From NCBI RefSeq assembly GCF_000009625.1, contig NC_002678.2, forward strand, positions 992,001-1,056,000: a stretch of DNA of 64,000 nt, in the 5' to 3' direction. A program made the translations under genes and the position numbers. This document shows positions 51,183-60,959 of this stretch, in pieces. Each line of letters opens with the position of its first letter. Position 1 is the stretch's first letter. The notes under the pieces were generated by a model, which ran no database searches, was not told where the DNA came from, and worked only from the letters and a program-made list of their open reading frames with translations. This DNA is from Mesorhizobium japonicum MAFF 303099. Its GTDB lineage: Bacteria > Pseudomonadota > Alphaproteobacteria > Rhizobiales > Rhizobiaceae.

Positions 51183-52157
<975 letters not shown>

Positions 52158-52236
52158 GCGCGCAATCGTGAACCGGACTGCAAACCACGCTGGACCGATC
52201 GCATCATCGATGCGGTCGGAGGCGTCTGCGTTGCGG

Positions 52237-52479
52237 TCAGGCGATACCCAATATGGCGTCGAACAACGCCATTCCCGCCCACGATCCGAATATGCCGGTC
52301 ACGCCGCCTATGACGAAGTCATCGTCATAGGCGGGCCACAGCCCGTTGAGCAGCAGCATCGCGACAACCGCGCCGAGAATTCCGGTGGCCAGATATTGCG
52401 GATTGCGCAGCCACGGTCCCTTCAGCAGCCGCACCATGGTAAAAGCGGTGAATATGCTGGACAGCAGGAGATCGGACAT
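52237..52479 (-). CDS. Small membrane protein, function unknown
   Basis: The 80-aa protein (MSDLLLSSIFTAFTMVRLLKGPWLRNPQYLATGILGAVVAMLLLNGLWPAYDDDFVIGGVTGIFGSWAGMALFDAILGIA) is mostly hydrophobic, with two or three helices. AGAGG lies 8 bases before the ATG at 52479. It lies convergent with the pterin gene and divergent from the ferredoxin-activase gene. No family is recognised. Confidence 0.65.
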   Translation of the reverse strand: MSDLLLSSIFTAFTMVRLLKGPWLRNPQYLATGILGAVVAMLLLNGLWPAYDDDFVIGGVTGIFGSWAGMALFDAILGIA

Positions 52480-52521
52480 GATTGGCCTCTGGACCATCAG
52501 ACAGTCCGCCCAATAGTGAAA

Positions 52522-52541
52522 CGATCCGTTAAACGGTATCG
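52522..52541. promoter_or_regulatory. Near-palindrome upstream of the activase gene
   Basis: CGATCCGTTAAACGGTATCG is nearly self-complementary and lies 28 bases before the activase ATG, in a short divergent gap. It might be an operator distinct from the ATAAAGA type. No regulator can be assigned. Confidence 0.35.
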
Positions 52542-52568
52542 ACAATCCCTTCCGAGACACGTGTACGC

Positions 52569-54638
52569 ATGAACTCGCCTGCCAACATTACCGATCCACT
52601 CGTGCTGTTCATGCCGTCGGGCAAGCGCGGGCGGTTTCCTGTCGGCACGCCGGTGCTCGATGCCGCGCGCCAGCTCGGCGTCTATGTCGAGAGCGTGTGC
52701 GGCGGCCGCGCCACGTGCGGGCGCTGCCAGATCGAGGTGCAGGAAGGCAATTTCGCCAAGCACAAGATCGTCTCCTCCAACGACCACATCTCGCCCAAGG
52801 GGCCCAAGGAAGAGCGCTACGAGCGCGTGCGCGGCCTGCCTGAGCGGCGTCGCCTCTCCTGCTCTGCGCAGATCCTCGGTGACCTCGTCATCGACGTGCC
52901 GCAGGACACGGTCATCAACGCACAGACCATCCGCAAGGATGCCGACACCAGGGTGATCGCCCGCGATACGGCGATCCGCATGTGCTATGTCGAGATCGAA
53001 GAGCCCGACATGCACAAGCCGCTCGGCGACCTTGACCGGCTGAAGATCGCATTGATGAAGGATTGGGGTTTTAAAAACCTCGAATTCGATTTCTACCTGC
53101 TGCCGCAGGTGCAAGGCATATTGCGCAAGGGCAACTGGACCGCCACCGCCGCCATCCACAAGGATGCCGACAGCGACATCGCGCGTGTCATCGCGCTGTG
53201 GCCTGGCCTCAAGAACGAGGCCTATGGGCTGGCCTGCGATATCGGCTCGACCACCATTGCCATGCATCTGGTGTCGCTGCTGTCAGGCCGCGTCGCCGCT
53301 TCGTCCGGCACATCGAACCCGCAGATTCGCTTCGGCGAGGATCTGATGAGCCGCGTCTCCTATGTGATGATGAATCCGGACGGCCGCGAAGGCATGACGG
53401 TGGCCGTGCGCGAGGCGATCTCCAGCCTTGTCGACAAGGTCTGCGCGGAGGGCAATGTCCAGCGCAACGACATCCTGGATTCCGTCTTCGTCGGCAATCC
53501 AATCATGCACCATCTGTTCCTCGGCATCGATCCGACCGAACTCGGGGGCGCCCCCTTCGCGCTCGCCGTCTCGGGCGCAGTGCGTATCAAGGCCTCCGAC
53601 ATCGGCCTCAAGCTCAACCAGGGTGCGCGCCTCTATATGCTGCCCTGCATCGCCGGCCATGTCGGCGCCGACGCGGCGGCGGTGACGCTGTCCGAAGGCC
53701 CGCATCGCCAGGACGAGATGATGCTGATTGTCGACGTCGGCACCAATGCCGAGATCGTGCTCGGCAACCGTGCGCGGGTCGTGGCGGCCTCCTCTCCGAC
53801 CGGTCCGGCTTTCGAAGGCGCCGAAATCTCCGGCGGCCAGCGTGCCGCGCCCGGCGCCATCGAGCGCGTGCGCATCGATCCCGACACGCTGGAACCCAAA
53901 TACCGCGTCATCGGCTCGGAACTGTGGTCCGATGAGCCCGGCTTCCTCGACAGCGTGCAGGCGACCGGCGTCACCGGCATCTGCGGCTCCGGCATCATCG
54001 AGATCGTGGCGGAGATGTATCTCGCCGGCATCATCTCGGAGGATGGCGTCGTCGACGGATCGCTTGCCGCGCGCTCTCCGCGCGTCACCGCCAATGGCCG
54101 TACCTTCTCCTATGTGCTGAAGGAAGGCGAACCGAAGATCACCATCACCCAGACCGATGTGCGCGCCATCCAGCTCGCCAAGGCAGCCCTCTATGCCGGC
54201 ACCAAGCTTTTGATGGAAAAGCAGAACACCGAGCATGTCGACCGCATCCACTTCGCCGGCGCCTTCGGCTCCTTCATCGATCCGAAATACGCCATGGTGC
54301 TGGGACTGATCCCCGATTGCGACCTCGACAAGGTCTCGGCCGTCGGCAACGCCGCCGGTGCAGGTGCGCGCATGGCGCTCCTGAACCGTGGTTATCGCCG
54401 CGAGATCGAGGAGACGGTGAGCCAGATCGAGAAGATCGAGACCGCGCTGGAACCGAAATTCCAGGAGCATTTCGTCTACGCGATGGCGCTGCCCAACAAG
54501 GTCGATCCGTTCCCGAAACTGTCGGCGGCGGTGAAATTGCCACCACGCAAGACGGTCAGCGAGGACGGCATCGCCGGCGACGCCACGCCGCGCCGGCGCT
54601 CGCGCGAAGGCCACGCGGCCAGGCGTAGCCGCGAATAG
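52569..54638 (+). CDS. Corrinoid-protein reductive activase: [2Fe-2S] ferredoxin fused to an ASKHA (RACo/DUF4445) domain
   Basis: The 689-aa protein reactivates cob(II)alamin corrinoid proteins by ATP-driven electron transfer. Residues 1-110 form a plant-type 2Fe-2S ferredoxin with C44, C50, C53 and C98. The rest is a RACo-like ASKHA domain: LACDIGSTTIAMHLVSLLSGR, MLIVDVGTNAEIVLGNRARVVAASSPTGPAFEGAEISGGQRA, IHFAGAFGSFIDPKYAMVLGLIPD. It is the expected partner of the split methionine synthase and both MttB systems. The basic C-terminal tail (RRRSREGHAARRSRE) lies outside the family. It has its own promoter region after the divergent small membrane gene. Confidence 0.9.
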   Translation: MNSPANITDPLVLFMPSGKRGRFPVGTPVLDAARQLGVYVESVCGGRATCGRCQIEVQEGNFAKHKIVSSNDHISPKGPKEERYERVRGLPERRRLSCSAQILGDLVIDVPQDTVINAQTIRKDADTRVIARDTAIRMCYVEIEEPDMHKPLGDLDRLKIALMKDWGFKNLEFDFYLLPQVQGILRKGNWTATAAIHKDADSDIARVIALWPGLKNEAYGLACDIGSTTIAMHLVSLLSGRVAASSGTSNPQIRFGEDLMSRVSYVMMNPDGREGMTVAVREAISSLVDKVCAEGNVQRNDILDSVFVGNPIMHHLFLGIDPTELGGAPFALAVSGAVRIKASDIGLKLNQGARLYMLPCIAGHVGADAAAVTLSEGPHRQDEMMLIVDVGTNAEIVLGNRARVVAASSPTGPAFEGAEISGGQRAAPGAIERVRIDPDTLEPKYRVIGSELWSDEPGFLDSVQATGVTGICGSGIIEIVAEMYLAGIISEDGVVDGSLAARSPRVTANGRTFSYVLKEGEPKITITQTDVRAIQLAKAALYAGTKLLMEKQNTEHVDRIHFAGAFGSFIDPKYAMVLGLIPDCDLDKVSAVGNAAGAGARMALLNRGYRREIEETVSQIEKIETALEPKFQEHFVYAMALPNKVDPFPKLSAAVKLPPRKTVSEDGIAGDATPRRRSREGHAARRSRE

Positions 54639-54824
54639 ACGCGACCTTCACAGATCGCCTCAAATCTCAAACTCATTTGCATACGAATGTTTCCGGATCG
54701 AACCGATCCGGAAACCGAAACGCTGTTTTCGCGAAATCTATCCGATACATGGCAGGCGCATTTACCCCGCATCGAAAGGCGGCCGGAGATAATCCTCGGT
54801 CGCCGTTCTTCAAGGGAGATGAAA

Positions 54825-55010
54825 ATGTCGATGTTCGAAAATCTCGGCCGCTTCGGTGTGACCATCAGGCAGAACCATGCCAGGAACAAGGCGATCCGCG
54901 CGCTGAACAGCCTGCCGGCGCATGTCCAGAAGGATATCGGCTGGCCGGCCTCGCCGCCCAGCGACCCACAGGCCGCGCTCGCGTCGCTGCTTCTGGGCAC
55001 GGCGCGCTGA
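54825..55010 (+). CDS. DUF1127 small protein, copy 1
   Basis: The 61-aa protein (MSMFENLGRFGVTIRQNHARNKAIRALNSLPAHVQKDIGWPASPPSDPQAAL...) has the DUF1127 signature NKAIRALNSLPAHVQKDIGWP. In related bacteria short DUF1127 proteins take part in phosphate, RNA-decay and stress control by binding regulators. GGGAGATGAAA precedes the ATG. A closely similar protein lies at 57352. The region downstream (55011-55244) has no gene; a GC hairpin (GCGCGGCA/TGCCGCGC, 55092-55111) is the only visible element. Confidence 0.8.
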   Translation: MSMFENLGRFGVTIRQNHARNKAIRALNSLPAHVQKDIGWPASPPSDPQAALASLLLGTAR

Positions 55011-55244
55011 TGACCTTTGCCGACAAATGCAAATTGCTTGGCAGGCGCCCGGGATCCCGGACATCCCCGGCGGCTGCCAGCAACCGGCTGCGCGCGGCAC
55101 TTTTGCCGCGCCGCTGATGGCGGCGGCGCGCATCACACCGCCGTGTGGACACCGGGTAAATCTTGACATTTTCGGCCAAGGTACGATCTTCGCAAGAGAG
55201 GGGAAATTCTCTTAGTCGGCTGCAGCCGAAGTTCGTGTATCCGC

Positions 55245-56198
55245 ATGCCAAGTTTGAAAAGCCACTTCGTGTCGTTCGTGCTCAGGTACAGCCGCAAAAA
55301 GGCCTTTTCCAGCCCGGAAAACCTGCGGCGCTGGATCGCGGCCGCGCGCAAGACCGAGGATCATCATCCGCCGGCTTCGCTACATCAGCGCTTGCACATC
55401 CAGACACGCACAGTCGACGGCTTTCCGGTTTACGAAATCGCCCCCAAGGCCGGCGAGCAGAGGCGAATTCTCTATCTGCACGGCGGCGCCTATGTCTTTG
55501 AAATCACGCCCTATCACTGGCACCTGATTGCCGACATGGCCGACCGGCTGGGCTATGGCATCACCGTGCCGATCTATCCCATCGCTCCGGAGCACGATTT
55601 CCACGCCATGTTCGGCATGGTCGGCGACGTCTATCGCCAGATGCTCGACGAGACGGAGGCGGAAGACATCGTCTTCATGGGTGATTCCGCCGGCGGAAAC
55701 ATGGCCGTGGTGCTGACCATGATGGCCGCGGAAGAAGGCTTGCCCCTGCCCGCGCGCCACGTGCTGATCTCGCCCGGCCTCGACATGTCGCTTTCCAACC
55801 CGAAGCTGTTCGAGGCAGAGCGCAACGACCCCTGGCTCGGCATCGCGGGTGGTCTCGAAGCGATCCGGATGTACAGCGCCGGCATCGATCGCAGCGACTG
55901 GCACATCAGCCCGATCTATGGCGACGTGTCGGTGCTGCCGACGACGCTGCTTTTGACCGGCTCGCACGATCTCTTGACGCCCGACAATCTGATCTTCGCG
56001 CAAAAGGCGCGGGACGCTGGTGTCGAGGTCGAGGTCGTCCACGAGGAAGGCATGTTCCACGCCTGGCCATTGATCGACATGCCGGAAGCACGCCGCGCGC
56101 GCCAGCACATCGTGGCGTTCCTCGGCGAGAATCGCTCGCCGGTCAGGCAAGACGGGAAAACAAGGTTTCAAGCGCCCTCCGCCGAGGCGGCGGAGTAG
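55245..56198 (+). CDS. Alpha/beta hydrolase (acetyl-esterase/HSL-like)
   Basis: The 317-aa protein has the HGGAY oxyanion motif (LYLHGGAYVFE) and the nucleophile motif GDSAGGN, together the mark of the hormone-sensitive-lipase/acetyl-esterase group. The acid-histidine end is visible in TGSHDLLTPDN and VVHEEGMFHAWPL. No signal peptide, so cytoplasmic; substrate is a small ester or an N-acyl compound. The ATG at 55245 lies after CCGC without a clear ribosome site. Confidence 0.85.
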   Translation: MPSLKSHFVSFVLRYSRKKAFSSPENLRRWIAAARKTEDHHPPASLHQRLHIQTRTVDGFPVYEIAPKAGEQRRILYLHGGAYVFEITPYHWHLIADMADRLGYGITVPIYPIAPEHDFHAMFGMVGDVYRQMLDETEAEDIVFMGDSAGGNMAVVLTMMAAEEGLPLPARHVLISPGLDMSLSNPKLFEAERNDPWLGIAGGLEAIRMYSAGIDRSDWHISPIYGDVSVLPTTLLLTGSHDLLTPDNLIFAQKARDAGVEVEVVHEEGMFHAWPLIDMPEARRARQHIVAFLGENRSPVRQDGKTRFQAPSAEAAE

Positions 56199-56219
56199 CG
56201 CTTTCAATCCGGCGACGGA

Positions 56220-57119
56220 TCAGAACTTGCCGGTTTCCCGGAACACTTCGAAGGTCGCGCGGATATGGTCGGCGACGGCTTTGACCGGAGCGCTGGCGTC
56301 CGGCGCCACCACCATGGCCAGATTGTAGGTGCCGATATCGGGCATGCCGTCCTTCGGGCAGAGCTCGACCATGTCGTTGCCGAGGAATGATCGGGGCAGC
56401 GGCGCGACGGCCAGGTCGGCCATGATCGCGGCACGCTGGCCGGCCGTGTGCGCGCTCATATAGGCGACGCGGTAGTTGCGGCCCTCGCGCCCCAGGGCTT
56501 CGAGCGCGCCGGCACGCCAGGCGCACCCCTCTTCCCACAATGACACCGGCAGCGGTTCGCGCAGATGCGCGCAGCCGCCCTTGGCGCCGGCCCACACGAT
56601 CGGCTCGGTGAGCAGCACCTCGGCGCCGAGCGCGCTGGTCTTGTAGGAGTTGGTCAAAAGCGTGATGTCGAGCGCCCGGTCGTCCATGCGCCGGCGCAGA
56701 TTGCTGCTCTGGTCGATGGTGACGTCGACGGCGATCGACGGATGCGACTGCGCGAAACGCTTCAGCACATGCGGCAGCACGCGCTCGCCATAATCATCCG
56801 GCGAGCCGAGCCGCACCACCCCGACAATCTCGGGAATGATGAACTTCGACACCACTTCACGGTTGATCGACAGCAGCCGGCGGGCATAGCCGAGCAGCAT
56901 CTCGCCATCCGTGGTCAGCGACACCGACCGGGCGTCGCGCGCGAACACTGAGCGGCCGAGAATGTCCTCCAGCTTCTTGATCTGCATGGAGACCGCGGAC
57001 GGCGTGCGGAAGACGGCATTGGCGGCAGTGGTGAAGCTGCCGGTCTCGGCAATCGCCACGAAAGTGCGCAAAACGTCGAGATCGAGCAGCGGCAGCGGAT
57101 GATTGAGCGGGGCGTTCAT
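56220..57119 (-). CDS. LysR-family transcriptional regulator
   Basis: The 299-aa protein has the N-terminal winged helix (LDLDVLRTFVAIAETGSFTTAANAVFRTPSAVSMQIKKLEDILGRSVFARDARSVSLTTDGEMLLGYARRLL, about residues 12-85) and a C-terminal effector domain. It is divergent from the second DUF1127 gene with a 232-bp gap, and convergent with the alpha/beta hydrolase gene (21 bp between stops). Target and ligand are unknown. Confidence 0.9.
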   Translation of the reverse strand: MNAPLNHPLPLLDLDVLRTFVAIAETGSFTTAANAVFRTPSAVSMQIKKLEDILGRSVFARDARSVSLTTDGEMLLGYARRLLSINREVVSKFIIPEIVGVVRLGSPDDYGERVLPHVLKRFAQSHPSIAVDVTIDQSSNLRRRMDDRALDITLLTNSYKTSALGAEVLLTEPIVWAGAKGGCAHLREPLPVSLWEEGCAWRAGALEALGREGRNYRVAYMSAHTAGQRAAIMADLAVAPLPRSFLGNDMVELCPKDGMPDIGTYNLAMVVAPDASAPVKAVADHIRATFEVFRETGKF

Positions 57120-57351
57120 CGGAAGCGACCTTCAAATTTTCTGATACAAAGCATCATTCCATTTCGTTTGATTGAACACCGGATTGGGAGGATAGTCAAC
57201 TCCATCGGTTGAGGTTGCTGCCACAAGCAGCCACGAAACGACCACGACACAAACCTGCAATCGACATGAAATGGGGTTGAAACACGCCGCGTGTAAGACC
57301 TCCCAAATCAAACGCCGGAATGTCCCCGGCCCGGCACCAAAGGAGAATGAA

Positions 57352-57537
57352 ATGTCTATCCTGTCATCCCTCGGTCGTATCGCGACTGAATTCAGCGCGG
57401 CACGCGCCCGCTACCAGACCGAACGCGCCATCCGCTCCCTGCCGATCGAACTGCAGAAGGATATCGGCTGGCCTGAGGCTTCCGACACCAAGACCGGCAC
57501 TCGCAACGGCGTTGGATCCTGGGCTGGAGCAAAGTAG
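57352..57537 (+). CDS. DUF1127 small protein, copy 2
   Basis: The 61-aa protein (MSILSSLGRIATEFSAARARYQTERAIRSLPIELQKDIGWPEASDTKTGTRNGVGSWAGAK) carries the same ERAIRSLPIELQKDIGWP core as the copy at 54825. AAGGAGAATGAA precedes the ATG, and a strong terminator follows, so it is a stand-alone small gene, probably highly expressed. The C-terminal 20 residues are distinct from copy 1. The function is not known for this paralogue. Confidence 0.85.
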   Translation: MSILSSLGRIATEFSAARARYQTERAIRSLPIELQKDIGWPEASDTKTGTRNGVGSWAGAK

Positions 57538-57557
57538 ATCGTGTGTACCAAATGCTG

Positions 57558-57602
57558 AAGGCCTGCCGCGCCCCCAGCCCGGCAGGCCTTCTTTATTTTA
57601 TT
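57558..57602 (+). terminator. Rho-independent terminator of the DUF1127 copy 2 gene
   Basis: Arms AAGGCCTGCCG and CGGCAGGCCTT enclose an 11-base loop and are followed by CTTTATTTTATTT. The stem is long and the T-rich tail is clear. Confidence 0.92.
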
Positions 57603-57727
57603 TGTATTCAAATGAGTTCTGAAGCCATGCCGCCAACGCATGACGCATATGAGCAAGCCGCATAGCAGCTCTGATTTCGAATTAATGCCTTGTAAATAAT
57701 CACAAATTTCAAGCAGCTTGCCCAAAT

Positions 57728-57750
57728 TTGTCGCAATCCGTGTCGCATTT
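57728..57750 (+). promoter_or_regulatory. TGTCGCA direct repeats upstream of a small gene
   Basis: TGTCGCA occurs at 57729-57735 and 57741-57747, 12 bp apart, 121-142 bp before the small gene at 57871. The same half-site is found in the mttB/corrinoid gap and before the AraC regulator gene. Apart from this and the terminator, the gap 57538-57870 shows nothing else. Confidence 0.4.
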
Positions 57751-57870
57751 CATATCAAGCGCTTCGTTTTTGCGATTTAGTTTTACGCAGCACAAGCCTA
57801 TATCAGCGGCAGCAAACGAGCTGCCCCACTCCATCAAGCGAAGGCGACCCGTCTGAGCAACCGATAGGAG

Positions 57871-58011
57871 ATGATGATGAAGCTTTTTGCCCGCCTCTTT
57901 ACCCGCCGCGAAATGAACCTGACGACCGCTCTCGAGCGTCAGCGCCTTGCCAACACCATGCCCGGCCAGACCGGTGCGATGGCTGCGGCGCGCCTCGGCT
58001 TCGTGGCCTGA
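57871..58011 (+). CDS. 46-aa protein, function unknown
   Basis: The frame MMMKLFARLFTRREMNLTTALERQRLANTMPGQTGAMAAARLGFVA follows TAGGAG and is followed by a clear terminator, so it is likely translated. The initiator could be any of three adjacent ATGs (57871, 57874, 57877). It is basic and amphipathic at the N-terminus. I recognise no family; it is not a DUF1127 protein. Confidence 0.6.
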   Translation: MMMKLFARLFTRREMNLTTALERQRLANTMPGQTGAMAAARLGFVA

Positions 58012-58055
58012 CCATTTTTCAAGGCAGCGTCTCCCTGCCGCTGCTTCAAGACTGT

Positions 58056-58092
58056 AACGCCGCCTGGCTCCCGCCACGGCGGCGTTTTTGTT
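58056..58092 (+). terminator. Rho-independent terminator after the 46-aa gene
   Basis: Arms AACGCCGCC and GGCGGCGTT enclose a 13-base loop, then TTTTGTTTTG follows. It ends the transcript of the small gene before the AraC regulator promoter region. Confidence 0.9.
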
Positions 58093-58167
58093 TTGCCTTT
58101 GTACATTTTGCCTGTCGCGTGAACAGTTGATGCCGCTCCCCGGAGCATTACCGCACACGGATTGCCC

Positions 58168-58189
58168 ATTTGCGACCCATGTCGCAAAT
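58168..58189. promoter_or_regulatory. Perfect 22-bp palindrome upstream of the GlxA-type AraC regulator gene
   Basis: Arms ATTTGCGAC and GTCGCAAAT are separated by CCAT, 104 bp before the GTG start. The location fits autoregulation by the regulator itself. The half-site GTCGCAAAT recurs at 44681 upstream of the mttB/corrinoid pair. Confidence 0.6.
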
Positions 58190-58293
58190 ATTGTCTCGCA
58201 AAGGCAGCGTAGCCAATTGACAGCCAAGGTTTTTCCTGATGTCGCTATGCTATTCGCGACATCCTGTTCGCGCCATGGCCAGATGAGGTTCCC

Positions 58294-59295
58294 GTGAACG
58301 CCATCAAGCATCCGATCAAGCGATCGTTTGTGTTTTTCCTTGTCCCCGACTTCACCATGATCGCTTTTGCGACCGCACTTGACCCGCTGCGCTCCGCCAA
58401 CCGCATGCTCGGCTACGAGGCCTATCGTTGGCGCCTCGCCAGCATCGACGGCAAGCCGGTGCGCGCCTCGAACGGCGTCGAATGCGCGGTCAACACCTCG
58501 CTGGAGGAAGAACGCAAGAAGATGGCAGGCCCCGACCGGCCGAACATGGCCATCGTCTGCAGCGGCGTCAATGTCGAGCGCTACCAGAACAAATCGGCCT
58601 TCGCCTGGCTGCGCGAGGAGTACAATCGTGGCGTCGCCGTTGGCGGCCTGTGCACCGGCGCGCACATCCTTGCCGCCGCCGGCCTCTTGTCCAACAAGCG
58701 CTGCGCCATCCATTGGGAAAACCTGCCGGGCTTTTCCGAGGCGTTCCCGAAGGCCAATGTCTTTGCCGACCTCTTTGAGGTCGACCAGAACATCTATACC
58801 TGCGCCGGCGGCACCGCCGCGCTCGATATGATGCTGAAGCTGATCGGCGACGATTTCGACGAGAGCCTCGTCAACCGGGTCTGCGAACAGGTGCTGACCG
58901 ATCGCGTGCGCAGCCCGACCGACCGCCAGCGCCTGCCGCTGCGCGCCCGCCTCGGCGTGCAGAACTCGAAGGTGCTGACCATCATCGAACTGATGGAAGG
59001 CAATCTCTCCGAGCCGCTGTCGCTGATCGAGATCGCCGACCATGTCGACCTGTCGCGTCGCCAGATCGAGCGCCTGTTCCGCACCGAGATGGGCCGTTCC
59101 CCTGCCCGCTACTATCTGGAGATCCGGCTCGACCGCGCCCGGCACCTGCTGATCCAGTCGTCGATGCCGGTGGTCGAGGTCGCGGTCGCCTGCGGCTTCG
59201 TCTCGGCCTCGCATTTCTCGAAATGCTACCGCGAGCTCTACGCCCGCTCGCCACAGCAGGAGCGCGTCGACCGCAAGCAGTTGCTGGCGGCCTGA
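58294..59295 (+). CDS. GlxA-type AraC regulator (GATase1-like domain plus HTH), possible glycine-betaine/onium sensor
   Basis: The 333-aa protein has an N-terminal DJ-1/PfpI-like (class I glutamine amidotransferase-like) domain, about residues 10-190, with VGGLCTGAHILAAAGLL holding a Cys, and a C-terminal AraC HTH pair (LSLIEIADHVDLSRRQIERLFRTEMGRSPARYYLEIRLDRARHLL; VVEVAVACGFVSASHFSKCYRELY). GbdR, the glycine betaine regulator of Pseudomonas, has this same plan, so it may sense a methylated amine. It starts at a GTG (58294). It is convergent with the ABC importer genes and near the partial GcvT gene. The ligand is not established. Confidence 0.85.
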   Translation: MNAIKHPIKRSFVFFLVPDFTMIAFATALDPLRSANRMLGYEAYRWRLASIDGKPVRASNGVECAVNTSLEEERKKMAGPDRPNMAIVCSGVNVERYQNKSAFAWLREEYNRGVAVGGLCTGAHILAAAGLLSNKRCAIHWENLPGFSEAFPKANVFADLFEVDQNIYTCAGGTAALDMMLKLIGDDFDESLVNRVCEQVLTDRVRSPTDRQRLPLRARLGVQNSKVLTIIELMEGNLSEPLSLIEIADHVDLSRRQIERLFRTEMGRSPARYYLEIRLDRARHLLIQSSMPVVEVAVACGFVSASHFSKCYRELYARSPQQERVDRKQLLAA

Positions 59296-59310
59296 TCCCC
59301 CGGATCAGGC

Positions 59311-60102
59311 TCAGGCCGGCTGCGCCTGCGCCGTGCGCATCGCCTCGACGCGGATGTCCTCGGTCAGCCGCGCTTTCAGCGCAGAGAATTCCGGACTGGT
59401 CTTCAGCGTGTAGTGGCGCGGATGCGGCAGGTCGATGGCGACATCCGACTTGATGCTGCCGGGCCGCGCTGTCATCACGATGACGCGCGAGGCCATGAAG
59501 ATCGCCTCCTCGATGTCGTGGGTGACGAACAGCACGGTCTTCTTGCGCCGCTCCCAGATGCCGAGGAGCAGCTCCTGCATCAGCCCGCGTGTCTGGTTGT
59601 CGAGGGCGCCAAACGGCTCGTCCAGCAACAGGATCTCTGGATCGTTGGCGAGCGCCCGGGCGATCGCCGTGCGCTGCTGCATGCCGCCGGACAGCTGCTT
59701 CGGCCAATGGTTTTCAAACCCCTTCAGCCCGACCAGATCGACATAGGAGGCGACGATGTCGTCCCGTTCCTTTGGCGCCATGCCGCGTTCGCGCAGGCCG
59801 AAGGCGATGTTCTCGCTCACCGTCAGCCACGGGAACAGCGTGTAGGACTGGAAGACCATGCCGCGATCCGGTCCCGGCCGCGTCACCGCCTTGTCGTCGA
59901 GCAGCACACGGCCTTCACTCGGCGCTTCCAGGCCGGCGACAATTCTGAGCAGCGTCGACTTTCCGCAGCCGGACGGCCCCAGAATGGTGATGAAGTCATT
60001 GGCGGCGACCGCCAGGTCGATCGGCATCAGCGCCTTGACCGGCAGTCCGCCACGCACGCCAGCAAAGGTGCGCGAGACGCCCTCGATGAGGAGCTTGCTC
60101 AC
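59311..60102 (-). CDS. ABC importer ATPase (nitrate/sulfonate/taurine family)
   Basis: The 263-aa ATPase has Walker A GPSGCGKST, the signature LSGGMQQR, Walker B EILLLDEPFGALD and switch VTHDIEEA, closest to TauB/SsuB/NrtD. I place the start at a GTG at 60102 that overlaps the permease stop (GTGA); an ATG at 60114 is the alternative. A frame reaching 60720 continues across the permease gene and is not real. It is the third gene of a binding protein-permease-ATPase set and works at the inner membrane. Confidence 0.88.
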   Translation of the reverse strand: MSKLLIEGVSRTFAGVRGGLPVKALMPIDLAVAANDFITILGPSGCGKSTLLRIVAGLEAPSEGRVLLDDKAVTRPGPDRGMVFQSYTLFPWLTVSENIAFGLRERGMAPKERDDIVASYVDLVGLKGFENHWPKQLSGGMQQRTAIARALANDPEILLLDEPFGALDNQTRGLMQELLLGIWERRKKTVLFVTHDIEEAIFMASRVIVMTARPGSIKSDVAIDLPHPRHYTLKTSPEFSALKARLTEDIRVEAMRTAQAQPA

Positions 60103-60878
60103 GCCAGGCTCCATGGAAAGAGCCAGCGGTTGAACGCCTTGAAGGCGAAATCGGACAACAGCCCGATCAGCCCGATGACGATGATGCCGAAAATGATCTG
60201 TCCGGTCGCCAGCCGCGACTGGCTGTTGATGATCATGTAGCCGATGCCGGAGGACGAGCCGATCAGCTCGGCGACGATGACATAAGTCCAGGCCCAGCCG
60301 AGCACCAGGCGCAGCGTCTCGGCGATTTCCGGCGCGTTGGCCGGCATGATCACCCTTTTGACGATGCCGTTGTTGGTCGAGCCCAGCGTATAGGCGGCCT
60401 CGACCAGATCGCGCCGCGTCGAGCCGACCTTGACGGCGACGATCAGGATGATCTGGAACACCGAGCCGACGAAGATGACCAGCAGCTTTTCCAGTTCGCC
60501 AATGCCAGCCCACAGGATCAGCAGCGGAATGAAGGCCGAGGCGGGCAGATAGCGGGCGAAGGAGACGAAGGGTTCCAGGAACGCTTCCACCGGCTTCCAG
60601 GCGCCCATGGCGATGCCGATCGGCACGGCGACGACCGAGGCCAGCACGAAGCCGCCGAAGACGCGCCAGATGGTGATCAATATGTCGAGCCAGAACCGGT
60701 CCTCGACCAGCAGCCGCCACCCATCCCGCAGCATCGACAGCGGATCGGCGAGGAAGATGCGGTTGACGTGGCCGCCAAGCGTGATCCAGGCCCAGAAGGC
60801 GATGAACAGCACGAAAAAGGAAATGCCGAGCCCGGTTCTCAGGCCCGGCGAGACTGGATGCAAGGGGCGCATCTTCAC
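60099..60878 (-). CDS. ABC importer permease (SsuC/TauC type)
   Basis: The 259-aa inner-membrane protein has about six helices with the EAA-type loop DLVEAAYTLGSTNNGIVKRVIMPANAPEIAETLRL between helices, the docking site for the ATPase. LILWAGIGELEKLLVIF and GIGYMIINSQSRLATGQII are hallmarks of the SsuC/TauC family. It overlaps the ATPase gene by 4 bp. Between the binding-protein gene and this gene lies a GC-rich hairpin (GCGGCGGCGCC/GGCGCCACCGC, 60915-60937). Confidence 0.88.
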   Translation of the reverse strand: MKMRPLHPVSPGLRTGLGISFFVLFIAFWAWITLGGHVNRIFLADPLSMLRDGWRLLVEDRFWLDILITIWRVFGGFVLASVVAVPIGIAMGAWKPVEAFLEPFVSFARYLPASAFIPLLILWAGIGELEKLLVIFVGSVFQIILIVAVKVGSTRRDLVEAAYTLGSTNNGIVKRVIMPANAPEIAETLRLVLGWAWTYVIVAELIGSSSGIGYMIINSQSRLATGQIIFGIIVIGLIGLLSDFAFKAFNRWLFPWSLA

Positions 60879-60914
60879 ATCGTCCCCATCAAATTATCAC
60901 GTGTCCAGGAGAGA

Positions 60915-60937
60915 GCGGCGGCGCCAGGCGCCACCGC
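60915..60937 (-). other. Intercistronic stem-loop between binding-protein and permease genes
   Basis: The sequence reads GCGG-CGGCGCC-A-GGCGCC-ACCGC and pairs closely in both outer and inner arms. Located in the 81-bp gap just after the binding-protein gene, it may protect the upstream message or attenuate the rest, as in many importers. No T-run follows. Confidence 0.5.
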
Positions 60938-60959
60938 AGGATGGGCAGAGGCCGGACAG

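Noticed and set aside
60103..60720. An N-terminal extension of the 59311 ATPase to give 469 aa
   Set aside because: The extension is the wrong frame of the permease gene. The GTG at 60102 overlaps the permease stop in the usual way.
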